In this document: one piece after another, positions 15,147 to 22,377 of the stretch
How positions within the stretch are numbered: the first letter of the stretch is position 1
Layout of the letters: every line of letters starts with the position of its first letter
Assembly (NCBI GenBank): GCA_964483245.1
Contig: CAZABP010000063.1
Location: forward strand, 1-24,123
Direction of reading: 5' to 3'
Source of the DNA: CAZABP01 sp964483245
Lineage (GTDB): Bacteria; Planctomycetota; UBA1135; UBA2386
DNA length: 24,123 nt
Program-made: the position numbers and the translations under genes
Notes under the pieces: model-generated
The model's input: the letters and a program-made list of their open reading frames with translations, nothing else
What the model was told of the DNA's origin: nothing
Database searches by the model: none

Positions 15147-15972
15147 GCCACACGCGGAGCTCGACCGCCTCGGCGCCGCGGCGGGGTTCCTGCACGAGGC
15201 CGGTGCCGGCCGGGCGCAGATCGTGCTGGTGCTCGGCAGCGGATTCGCTGCGGTCGCGCGCGAGCTGCGCGACTGCGAGGCGATCCCGTTCGCGCGGGTT
15301 CCACACTGGCCGGTGCCGCAGGTCGAGGGGCACGGCGCGCAGTTGCTGCTCGGCCGGATCGACCGCGTCGCGGTCGCGTGTCTGACCGGCCGCGTGCACC
15401 TGTACGAAGGCTGGCAGCCAGTCGAGGTCGTGCGTGCGGTCCGCTCACTCGCGCTCGCCGGGGCACGGCGGTTCCTGCTGACGAACGCGGCTGGCGGAAT
15501 CCGCGCCGACCTGCGCCCCGGGGATCTGCTGCGGATCAGCGACCACCTGAACCTGACCGGCAGCTCGCCGCTGATCGGCCCGCACGCCAGCGAGCTCGGC
15601 CCGCGGTTCCCGGACCAGAGCTCGGTCTGGTCGCAGGGGCTCGGCGTGCTGCTGCACGAACTCGACCCGCAGCTGCACCACGGGGTCTACGCCGGTCTGC
15701 TCGGCCCGAGCTACGAAACCCCGGCGGAGATCCGCATGCTGCGGCTGCTCGGCGCCGATGCAGTCGGCATGAGCACGGTGCACGAGGCGATCGCGCTGAA
15801 CGCACTCGGCGTCGAGCTGGCCGGGCTCTCGCTGATCACCAATCCGGCTGCCGGCATCGGCACGCAGCCGCTGTCGCACGACGAGGTGCTGGCCGCCGGC
15901 CATCAGGTCGAAGCGCGGCTCGCCGGCCTCCTCACCGCGTTCTGCCTGCGCCTGGCGCCGGCCACCGGATGA
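15139..15972 (+). CDS. Purine nucleoside phosphorylase (trimeric, PNP/MTAP family)
   Basis: A 277-residue cytoplasmic enzyme cleaving purine (deoxy)ribonucleosides with phosphate to base plus (deoxy)ribose-1-phosphate. Diagnostic blocks are VLGSGF (phosphate-binding Ser34), EGHG, GRVHLYEGW, LTNAAGGI, ISDHLNLTGSSPLIGP, GLLGPSYETPAEIRML (base-contacting Glu197), VGMSTVHEAIAL and LITNPAAGI. Asn235 in the last is the residue that selects 6-oxopurines in low-mass PNPs. MSTV is followed by His where Pro is usual. The ATG lies inside the end of the transporter gene (8-base overlap), and the stop overlaps the next start (ATGA). This is a tightly coupled three-gene operon. The MTAP alternative is less likely because of the Asn. 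Confidence 0.95.
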   Translation: MSEPHAELDRLGAAAGFLHEAGAGRAQIVLVLGSGFAAVARELRDCEAIPFARVPHWPVPQVEGHGAQLLLGRIDRVAVACLTGRVHLYEGWQPVEVVRAVRSLALAGARRFLLTNAAGGIRADLRPGDLLRISDHLNLTGSSPLIGPHASELGPRFPDQSSVWSQGLGVLLHELDPQLHHGVYAGLLGPSYETPAEIRMLRLLGADAVGMSTVHEAIALNALGVELAGLSLITNPAAGIGTQPLSHDEVLAAGHQVEARLAGLLTAFCLRLAPATG

Positions 15973-16976
15973 ACGACGCGCTGACGATCCGACCCGGCGA
16001 CGAGCAGGACGCGGAAGCGATCCTGCGCTCGTTCAACCGCGTGTTCCGCGAAGTCTGCGGCGCCGGCTACCTCGACCGCACGCTGGCGCAGTGGCGCTGG
16101 CTGTACATGCAGAACCCGGCCGGGCAACGGATGTACGTCGCAGTCACGGACACTGGCGAGGTCGCGGCGCACTACGGCGGCCTGCCGGCGCGCGTCGATT
16201 CGCCGTTCGGCGCCTGCACGTTCGTGCAGGGGGTCGACAGCTTCGTGCTGCCGGAATGGCGGCAGGGGCTGCGCAAGACCGGGGCGTTCGTCTCGACCGC
16301 GCATGCATGGTTCGCCGCGTCGCACGAGCAGCACCACGACGCCGTGGTCTACGGTTACCCGGTACCGGCCGCGGCGCGCGTCGGCGGCCGGTTCCTCGGC
16401 TACACCGACATCCGCGTCGTCGATTACCTGATCCTGGATCCGGCGGCCGCGCCGCCGGCGCCGTCGGGTGTCGAAGTGCGGCCGCTCGCGCAGTTCGGAG
16501 CGGACGTCGATGCGCTGCTCACGGCGCTGCCGGCCGAGCAGATCCGGCTCCGCCGCGATGCGGCGTATCTCGGCTGGCGCTACGCCGCCTGCCCGGATGC
16601 GCTGTACGAGGCGGTCGGTGCGTATCGCGACGGTCGGCTGGAAGGTCTCCTCGTGCTGCGCCCGGTGCACGAACTGGCTCCCGGGTCCTGCACGATCGCG
16701 GACTGGGTCGTGCCGGGGCCGGACCGCGAGGTCGCGACGGCACTCGTTGCCGCGGCCGCAGCGCGCGCGCGTGAGGCCGCACGCAGCCGGTTGCTCGCGG
16801 TGTTCGCGGATTGGTCGGCCGAACACGCGCTGCTGCGCGAGCTGGGCTTCCGGGTCGAGCCGTCCAGCCAGTGGATGGAGCGGCGCCTGATGCACCGCAC
16901 GTTCGCGCCGGCCTACTCGACCGAGGTACTCACCGCGCAGTGGTGGTACACGCTCGGCGACTCGGATCTCGTCTGA
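15969..16976 (+). CDS. GNAT-family N-acetyltransferase, possible double domain
   Basis: A 335-residue soluble protein. The N-terminal half opens with the GNAT-like LTIRPGDEQDAEAILRSFNRVF and continues through MYVAVTDTGEVAAHYGGLPARV and FVQGVDSFVLPEWRQGLRKTGAFVSTAH. The RQGLRKTG segment sits where the acetyl-CoA pyrophosphate loop is expected. The C-terminal half repeats a GNAT-like end: GRLEGLLVLRPVHE, then LVAAAAARAREAA and LLRELGFRVEPSSQWMERRL. Such tandem-GNAT proteins are common in Planctomycetota from memory. The start overlaps the PNP stop (ATGA), so it is expressed with nucleoside uptake genes, but no substrate can be deduced. The family is fairly sure. Confidence 0.8.
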   Translation: MNDALTIRPGDEQDAEAILRSFNRVFREVCGAGYLDRTLAQWRWLYMQNPAGQRMYVAVTDTGEVAAHYGGLPARVDSPFGACTFVQGVDSFVLPEWRQGLRKTGAFVSTAHAWFAASHEQHHDAVVYGYPVPAAARVGGRFLGYTDIRVVDYLILDPAAAPPAPSGVEVRPLAQFGADVDALLTALPAEQIRLRRDAAYLGWRYAACPDALYEAVGAYRDGRLEGLLVLRPVHELAPGSCTIADWVVPGPDREVATALVAAAAARAREAARSRLLAVFADWSAEHALLRELGFRVEPSSQWMERRLMHRTFAPAYSTEVLTAQWWYTLGDSDLV

Positions 16977-17044
16977 TGGCGGCGCGCGCGTGTTCGCGGG
17001 TGGCGGCGCCAGGCCGGCGGCCGGTCAGGAGCGCCGGCGGCGGC

Positions 17045-17350
17045 TCACCAGCTCGCCTTGCGCACGCCCGGGATCTCGCCGAGCAGCGCCAGGTTGCGGA
17101 ACTGGATCCGGCAGATCGAGAACTTGCGGTAGTTGCCGCGGGCGCGGCCGGTCAGCGCGCAGCGGACCTTGTAGCGGATCCGGTGGATGTCCCGCGGGAG
17201 CTTGCGCAGCCGCCGATACAGCGCGAGCCGGTCCTCCATCGACGTGGCGGGGTCGCGCAGCTTGGCGACGATCTCCGCATGGCGGGCGGCGTAGGCGGTG
17301 GCGAGTTCGCGGCGGCGGGTGTTGCGGGCGGTGACGCTGGTCTTCGTCAT
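17045..17350 (-). CDS. rpsN: 30S ribosomal protein S14, zinc-independent type, stand-alone
   Basis: A 101-residue protein, the exact length of E. coli S14. It has the long N-terminal arm (TKTSVTARNTRRRELATAYAARHAEIVAKLRD) and the conserved end GEIPGVRKASW. In the short zinc-binding S14 the ribbon reads CxxC...CxxC. Here it is RCALTG...SICRIQ, so only the first Cys of each pair remains and zinc cannot be held in the usual way. Part of this pattern is normal for the zinc-free class. The gene stands alone rather than in an S10/spc-type ribosomal operon, as zinc-starvation paralogues often do. A good promoter precedes it (-35 TTGCAG, 17 bases, -10 GATACT). It is the only translation gene in the window. 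Confidence 0.95.
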   Translation of the reverse strand: MTKTSVTARNTRRRELATAYAARHAEIVAKLRDPATSMEDRLALYRRLRKLPRDIHRIRYKVRCALTGRARGNYRKFSICRIQFRNLALLGEIPGVRKASW

Positions 17351-17376
17351 GCAGGATCCGGTCTGGAGGGCGCGGG

Positions 17377-17405
17377 AGTATCCCGATCGATCCTGGTCCC
17401 TGCAA
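17377..17405 (-). promoter_or_regulatory. Sigma70-like promoter of rpsN
   Basis: On the minus strand, TTGCAG (17405-17400) is followed after 17 bases by GATACT (17382-17377), 26 bases before the ATG at 17350. This is the best -35/-10 pair I found in the window. The expected leader is about 20 bases and includes CCGGATCC as a weak ribosome site. Confidence 0.6.
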
Positions 17406-17421
17406 GCGCCGGATCGGCGCG

Positions 17422-18231
17422 GTGACGCGGAGGCGGCGCATCTTGGTCTGGCTCGCGGCGTTGCTCGGGTGCTACGTGCTGCTCGCGGCCCTGGTCTGGA
17501 GCCAGCAGGACCGCCTGCTGTTCGTCGGCGCGGCGGCCGGGCGGGGCGTCCCGGTCGTGCCCCCGCCGGGGGTCGAGGTCGGCTGGCTGACGCTGGCGGA
17601 CGGGACGCGGATCCGCTGTGCGACCGCGGCGCCGGCGCAGCCGCGCGCCGTCGTGCTGTTCACCGACGGCAACGGCGCCGACCTGCGCTCGGCGGTCGAG
17701 TGGGCCGCGCGGTTCGCGCATTGGGGGATGGCCGCGGTCTGCACCGAGCACCCCGGCTACGGCGACAGCCAGGGGGTGCCGTCGGTCGCGGCGCTCGGGG
17801 CCGCGGCGGACGCCGCGAGCGCGGCGGCGCGCACCCGCTGGCCGGAGCTGCCGCGGGTCGCCGCCGGTCACTCGCTCGGCGCGACGTCGGCAGTCCGGCT
17901 GGCCGCCGCCGGGGACGTCGAACGTGCGCTGCTGCTGGCGCCGTTCACGACGCTGGCCGCGGTCGCACAGCACCACTACCGCTGGCTGCCGGTCGGGCTG
18001 TTGCTGCGGCATCGCTTCGACAATCTGACGCCGGCGGCGAAGATCCGCGTGCCGGTGTGGATCGTGCACGGCCTCGACGACGACGTGGTGCCGGCGAAGT
18101 TCGGCCGCGCGTTGGCCGACGCGCTCGGACCGGACGCGAAGTTCCTCGGCATCGAGGGACACGGCCACAACGACCTGCCGTTGGATGGGCAGCTCGGGAC
18201 AGAGATCGCGAGGTTCCTGCGTGGCGACTAG
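17422..18231 (+). CDS. Membrane-anchored alpha/beta hydrolase
   Basis: A 269-residue protein with an N-terminal Arg cluster (MTRRRRIL) and one hydrophobic anchor (about residues 7-27), followed by a classic alpha/beta-hydrolase domain. The nucleophile elbow is GHSLG with Ser151. The acid is in HGLDDDVVP (about Asp220) and the base His is in GHGHND (about His249). The oxyanion region is FTDGNGADL. The layout matches ABHD13/BEM46-like and YfhR-type serine hydrolases, whose substrates are mostly unknown. The catalytic domain may face the periplasm or the cytoplasm; the positive residues before the anchor favour export of the domain. The GTG start lies 71 bases from the divergent rpsN start, and the stop overlaps the next gene by 11 bases, so the two are co-translated. 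Confidence 0.88.
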   Translation: MTRRRRILVWLAALLGCYVLLAALVWSQQDRLLFVGAAAGRGVPVVPPPGVEVGWLTLADGTRIRCATAAPAQPRAVVLFTDGNGADLRSAVEWAARFAHWGMAAVCTEHPGYGDSQGVPSVAALGAAADAASAAARTRWPELPRVAAGHSLGATSAVRLAAAGDVERALLLAPFTTLAAVAQHHYRWLPVGLLLRHRFDNLTPAAKIRVPVWIVHGLDDDVVPAKFGRALADALGPDAKFLGIEGHGHNDLPLDGQLGTEIARFLRGD

Positions 18232-20050
18232 CCCACAGGCGCCGAGTTCGCTGCGCGCGCTGCGGATCGCGGCGCTCGTCGTGACCGCGGCGGCGGCGTT
18301 GCTCGCGCTGGGGTTGCGGATCGACTTCGGACCGACGCCGGAGGTGACGCGGTTCGGCGACGACGCGTACTACATCTTCACGTGGGCACGCAGCGTCGCC
18401 GAAGGGAACGGCCCGTGTGTGACGCCGGGTGTCCCGACCACCGGGCTGAACCTGGCGTGGGGTGCGCTGCTGGCGGCCGTCGGCTGGTGGTTCGGCACGG
18501 CGGCGATCCCGGCGGCGGCGCAGGTGATCGGCCTGCTGTGCCACGCGGGCTTCGCGGCGGTTGCGGCGCGGCTCGCCGGCAACGGGTCCGCCGGCCTGCT
18601 GGTCGGGATGCTCGCGCTCGGGAACCCTTGGCTGCTGAGCATGGCGCAGAACGGCCAGGAGACGGCCGCGGCCCTGTTCCTGCTGGCGTTGGTCGTCGCC
18701 GAACGGCGGGCGCCGGCGCTGCGGTTCTTCGGGCTCGCGGTTGCGCTGCTGTTCACCCGCAGCGATGCGGCGCTGTTCCTGCTGGCGGTGCTGTTCGTGC
18801 GCAACCGCTGGCCGGTCGCGGTCGGACAGTTCGCGCTGCTGCTGCTCGGGCATGCGCTCGTGCACGTGCTGGTCGCCGGGCATCCGATGCAGGATTCTGC
18901 GGCGCCGCTGCCGTGGCTGTTCTGGCAGCACGAGCTCGCGACGTACGGCGGTCTGACCGCCGAGCGCATGTGGTGGTGGGTGCGTCCGGTGTTGCTCGGC
19001 GGGCCTTACGAGCAGACCGGGATCGTCCTGTTCGGCGCTGCCGTTGCGCTGGCGTACGCGCATTGGCTCCCCGCACACTGGATCGCGGCGCCGCTCGCGC
19101 TGACGGTGCTCGGTCTGCTGGCCGGCGCCGAGAACGCGTTCGTCGCCGTGACTGCCGGCGCGCTCGCGCTCGTGGCTCCGCGGCGCAGCGACGCCGACCG
19201 CGTGTTGACGTTGACGCTGCTCGCGAGCGTTGCGCTGGTGTTCGTGCACGTGACGATCCGGCACGCCCCGCGTGACTACTACTTCGCGCTGCTCGCGGTG
19301 CCGGGGCTGCTCGGGGTCGGGATCTGGCTGCGCGCTGCGCCGGCGGCCGGCCTGATGCTCGTGCTCGCAGTCGCCGTGGAGCAGGGTGTGGCGGCGTTCG
19401 AGCCACCGGCGCCGCGGCCCTGGCAGGCCGAGATGGCGTTGGCCGGGGCCACGTTGGCCGACGTGCTGCCGGCCGAGGAACCGGTCGGTTGCTTCCATGC
19501 CGGGATCGTCACGTGGTTGCGCGAGGGACCGGTCGTGAACCTGGATGGCGTCGTGCACCGCGCGGCGTTCGCTGCGCTGCGCGCGGCGCAGCTCGATCCG
19601 TTCCTCGATGCGCAGCGGATCCGGTTCCTGCTCGACACGCCGGTGCAGTTCCAGCGTGAGGATCCGTGGGTCCACGCGAGCGGGCGCTGGTTCGGTCCGG
19701 AGTTCGACGCCGCGCGCGATCTGCAGCCGTACGTCTGCTTCGACCGGCCGGACGTGGATGGCGGGCGGCCGGGCACCGAGAAGCTCGTGCTGTACTGGCG
19801 CCGCTCGTGCCGGGATCCAGTGCCGCCGCGACCGACCGAGCCGGTGGATCTCGGACCGGGTCCCGGGGGGACGCGCCGGATCTACGTGCCGCCGCGCGTG
19901 CGCCAGGCGGCGTATGCGCTGCGCGGCGGAGCGGAGGTTGCGTTGCCATGGACCCGCGGCGCCGCGCACGTGTTCGAGCTGGCACCGCTGGGGGACGGGC
20001 CGCACGTGCTGTTGCTGGATGGCAACCGCGCGCCGGCGCTCGCGTGGTGA
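18221..20050 (+). CDS. Polytopic membrane protein, GT-C glycosyltransferase-like (third copy in window)
   Basis: A 609-residue protein from GTG 18221, inside the end of the hydrolase gene. After a short cytoplasmic tail and the first membrane segment (about 12-32), the first outer loop has RFGDDAYYIFTWARSVAEGNG. This is the Asp-Asp/aromatic arrangement of GT-C enzymes (Asp47, Asp48). About ten further hydrophobic segments run to residue 400. The soluble C-terminal part includes VGCFHAGIVTWLREGPVVNLDG and AQRIRFLLDTPVQFQ. This block recurs in many bacterial GT-C-like proteins from memory, where the soluble tail reads as an alpha/beta domain. It is only distantly like the tandem pair at 8539-12379. 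It is probably a lipid-linked sugar transferase; the substrate is unknown. Confidence 0.72.
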   Translation: MATSPQAPSSLRALRIAALVVTAAAALLALGLRIDFGPTPEVTRFGDDAYYIFTWARSVAEGNGPCVTPGVPTTGLNLAWGALLAAVGWWFGTAAIPAAAQVIGLLCHAGFAAVAARLAGNGSAGLLVGMLALGNPWLLSMAQNGQETAAALFLLALVVAERRAPALRFFGLAVALLFTRSDAALFLLAVLFVRNRWPVAVGQFALLLLGHALVHVLVAGHPMQDSAAPLPWLFWQHELATYGGLTAERMWWWVRPVLLGGPYEQTGIVLFGAAVALAYAHWLPAHWIAAPLALTVLGLLAGAENAFVAVTAGALALVAPRRSDADRVLTLTLLASVALVFVHVTIRHAPRDYYFALLAVPGLLGVGIWLRAAPAAGLMLVLAVAVEQGVAAFEPPAPRPWQAEMALAGATLADVLPAEEPVGCFHAGIVTWLREGPVVNLDGVVHRAAFAALRAAQLDPFLDAQRIRFLLDTPVQFQREDPWVHASGRWFGPEFDAARDLQPYVCFDRPDVDGGRPGTEKLVLYWRRSCRDPVPPRPTEPVDLGPGPGGTRRIYVPPRVRQAAYALRGGAEVALPWTRGAAHVFELAPLGDGPHVLLLDGNRAPALAW

Positions 20051-20071
20051 CGCGGGGCTCGCCGGGATTGC

Positions 20072-20084
20072 GGGCTAGGATTCC
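20072..20084 (+). promoter_or_regulatory. CTAG-containing promoter-like box before fbp
   Basis: GGGCTAGGATTCC, an exact 13-base match to the minus-strand box at 13808-13820. TAGGAT (20076-20081) as -10 would put the start of transcription about 9 bases before the ATG at 20097. No -35 is visible. Confidence 0.5.
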
Positions 20085-20096
20085 TGCGGTTCCGTC

Positions 20097-21083
20097 ATGC
20101 AGCGCAAGACCCTCGTCGAGCAGTTCGTCCGCGATCAGTCGAAGTCCCCCGGCGCGACCGGCGAGCTGTCGCGCATCCTCGCGCGGCTGAGCCTCGCCGG
20201 GCGCATGATCGCGCTCGAGATCATGCGCGCCGGCTTCGTCGGCCGGCTCGGCCTGACCGGCGACCTCAACGTGCAGGCCGAAGAGGTGCGCGCGCTCGAC
20301 GTGATCAGCAACGAGATCTTCGTGCGCGTGTTCGAGACGATGGACTTCGTCGGTTCGCTGGCGTCCGAGGAGATGACCGAGGTCTACCACTACGCCGGCG
20401 ACCGGCACGGGCGGTACGTTGTGCTGTTCGATCCGCTCGACGGGTCGGGCAACGTCGACGTCAATGGCCCGATGGGGAGCATCTTCAGCATCCACCGGCG
20501 GCCGGACGAGACAGCGGCGCCGTCGCTGCAGGACTGCCTGCGCCGTGGGCGGGATCAGGTCGCGGCGGGGTACATCCTGTACGGCCCGTCCACGATGTTC
20601 GTCTACACCGCCGGTGGTCCGGTGTGCGGGTTCACGCTCGACCGCGCGATCGGCGAGTTCTTCCTGACGCATCCGGACATCCGGATTCCGACCGGCAAGG
20701 GGAGCTATGCGATCAACGAGGCGAACGAGTCGAGGTGGGACGAGCGCACGCGCGCGATGGTGCGCGCGTTCCGGCTCGGCGAGACGCAATGCGGCAAGCG
20801 TTCGGCGCGCTACATCGGCGCGCTGGTCGCCGACTTCCACCGCACGCTGATCCAGGGCGGGATCTACATGTATCCCGGCGAAGTCAAGAAGCCGGCCGGC
20901 AAGCTGCGGCTGCTGTACGAAGGGGCGCCGCTGTCCTTCGTGGCGGAGATGGCCGGCGGCAAGGGCAGCGATGGCCGCCACGACATCCTCGACCTGCAAC
21001 CGACCGAGCTGCACCAGCGCACGCCGCTCTACATCGGCGCGGCGCCGGACGTCGACGAGGTGGTCAGCCGCCTCGCGACGTAG
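20097..21083 (+). CDS. fbp: Fructose-1,6-bisphosphatase, class I
   Basis: A 328-residue cytoplasmic enzyme hydrolysing fructose-1,6-bisphosphate to fructose-6-phosphate, the committed step of gluconeogenesis. The metal site is complete: SEEMTE (Glu91, Glu92) and FDPLDGSGNVDVN (Asp112, Asp115, Gly116, Ser117). MGSIFSIHR, AAGYILYGPSTMFVYT, RYIGALVADFHRTLIQGG, YMYPG and the active-site signature GKLRLLYEGAPLSFVAE follow. Length is normal. The start codon is the first ATG after the promoter-like box, with only GGTTCC as a leader. It is monocistronic by position: the next gene is convergent, 23 bases away. Confidence 0.97.
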   Translation: MQRKTLVEQFVRDQSKSPGATGELSRILARLSLAGRMIALEIMRAGFVGRLGLTGDLNVQAEEVRALDVISNEIFVRVFETMDFVGSLASEEMTEVYHYAGDRHGRYVVLFDPLDGSGNVDVNGPMGSIFSIHRRPDETAAPSLQDCLRRGRDQVAAGYILYGPSTMFVYTAGGPVCGFTLDRAIGEFFLTHPDIRIPTGKGSYAINEANESRWDERTRAMVRAFRLGETQCGKRSARYIGALVADFHRTLIQGGIYMYPGEVKKPAGKLRLLYEGAPLSFVAEMAGGKGSDGRHDILDLQPTELHQRTPLYIGAAPDVDEVVSRLAT

Positions 21084-21106
21084 GCGCCGAACCCGGGGTC
21101 ACGGCA

Positions 21107-22231
21107 TCACGGCTCTTCGACGCGCAGGCCGTAGTAGTCGGCGTTGCGCACCGGCGGCGCCTGCCCTGCTTCGATCAGCAGCGTGCGCGTCGCCCACAGC
21201 TCGCGGAACACGCGGTAGCCGAGCGCCGTGCGGTCGAGGTAGTCGACGCCGTCGCTGCCGCCGGTGCCGACGCGCCGCCCGATCACGCGCTCGACCATCC
21301 GCGCGTGCCGCTGGCGGAACACGAGCATCGCCTGCTCCGCGGCGATCAGCCGGTCCACGACTTCGCCCGGCCACGACAACAGCGGGAGCTGGCGGTTGCC
21401 GTCGATGAACAGCAGCGCGGCGCGCAGCCGGCGCACGGCAGGCCGGCGGACCGGGTCCGGTTCGTCTTCCGCGCGCAGGAACGCGGCCGCCGATGCGAGC
21501 TCCTGCTCGTAGCGCGCGCGCAGCCGCTCGCGGTCCGCCGCAGTCTGCGCCTGCACGCCGGCCTGCGCGATCCGCAGCTCGATCGCCCGGCGATGGCCGG
21601 CGAGGAACGCATCCAGGAAGCGCGCCACGGTGGCGTCGTCGTCCGGTTCGTCCGGCGTGCTCGCATCGATCGGCGTGCGCGCGAGCCAGGTGTAGACCGC
21701 CTGCTTCAGGCTCGGGCCGTCGGCCAGCCGGCGTTCGACCCGCGCCAGCGCCGGGGAGGGCATGGCCGCCGCGGCGCGCAGCGCATCGCGGTAGCTGTGC
21801 TCGTGCCCGAACGGGATCCGCTCGGCGTCCTCGAGCCCGAGCAGGATCTCGATCTCGCGCAGCTGCGCCGACTGGAACCCGCTCGCCGGGAACAGCTTGT
21901 CGCGGAACGCGAGGTAGTCGCGCGTCCGCATCGTTTCCATCAGCTCGAAGTGCTGCGTCGCGAGCCGGAAGATCATCGCCACGCGGTCCAGCCCGGCGCA
22001 GGCCGAGCTCAGTGACGTCTCCGGCACGAACTGCTGCCGGAACAGGTCGCGCGCGGCCTGCAGCTCGCGCAGCACGAGCTTGAACCACAGTTCATCGATC
22101 TGGTGGATCACCAGGAACCGCACCTCGTCGTTGCCGAGCTGCGACTCGTCGCCGGCAAGGCCGCCTTGCAGCGACAGCAGCTGCTCGACGCGGATGTAGT
22201 CCCAGTAGCTCGGGATGCGGTCGGCAGTCAT
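21107..22231 (-). CDS. kynA: Tryptophan 2,3-dioxygenase
   Basis: A 374-residue cytoplasmic heme enzyme that opens the indole ring of L-tryptophan to N-formylkynurenine, the first step of the kynurenine route. Family blocks are YWDYIRVEQLLSLQ, VIHQIDELWFKLVLREL (His43, the active-site His), MRTRDYLAFRDKLFPASGFQS, REIEILLG and HARMVERVIGRRVGTGGSDG, which holds the proximal heme-ligand His region and the conserved GTGGS. At 374 residues it is longer than the roughly 280-300 of many proteobacterial enzymes and closer to the animal form. The extra length lies between about residues 150 and 260, a charged helical part. No other kynurenine-pathway gene is near. The ATG is at 22231; CAAGAT, 8 bases upstream, may be a weak -10. 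Confidence 0.96.
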   Translation of the reverse strand: MTADRIPSYWDYIRVEQLLSLQGGLAGDESQLGNDEVRFLVIHQIDELWFKLVLRELQAARDLFRQQFVPETSLSSACAGLDRVAMIFRLATQHFELMETMRTRDYLAFRDKLFPASGFQSAQLREIEILLGLEDAERIPFGHEHSYRDALRAAAAMPSPALARVERRLADGPSLKQAVYTWLARTPIDASTPDEPDDDATVARFLDAFLAGHRRAIELRIAQAGVQAQTAADRERLRARYEQELASAAAFLRAEDEPDPVRRPAVRRLRAALLFIDGNRQLPLLSWPGEVVDRLIAAEQAMLVFRQRHARMVERVIGRRVGTGGSDGVDYLDRTALGYRVFRELWATRTLLIEAGQAPPVRNADYYGLRVEEP

Positions 22232-22301
22232 GGGGGCGCATCTTGGCGGGACTGGCGACGAGCGGCCAGCGAGGGGGGCTGTGTGCGTCGAGTCCGCTCG
22301 C

Positions 22302-22307
22302 TAGGCT
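22302..22307 (+). promoter_or_regulatory. Possible -10 box for the secreted-protein gene
   Basis: TAGGCT within GCTAGGCTCC, a third variant of the CTAG box. It lies 70 bases before the ATG at 22378, giving a pyrimidine-rich leader of about 64 bases that ends in a good ribosome site, GGAG at 22369-22372. Confidence 0.4.
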
Positions 22308-22377
22308 CCGGCGTGGCCCGGGAGCTCCGGGTCTCGGCCCCTGTGGCCGCTCCTCACCTCCTCCCTCTGGAGACACC

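Noticed and set aside
16977..17044. GC-rich palindromes (GCCGGC, CCGG) between the convergent GNAT and rpsN genes
   Set aside because: No hairpin with a T-tract stands out from the background of GC-rich self-complementarity.
17945..20005. 686-codon minus-strand open frame over the hydrolase and GT-C-like genes
   Set aside because: Composition is that of an antisense shadow (RRR, QRH and EQQ runs) with no motif. The plus-strand products have complete motifs.
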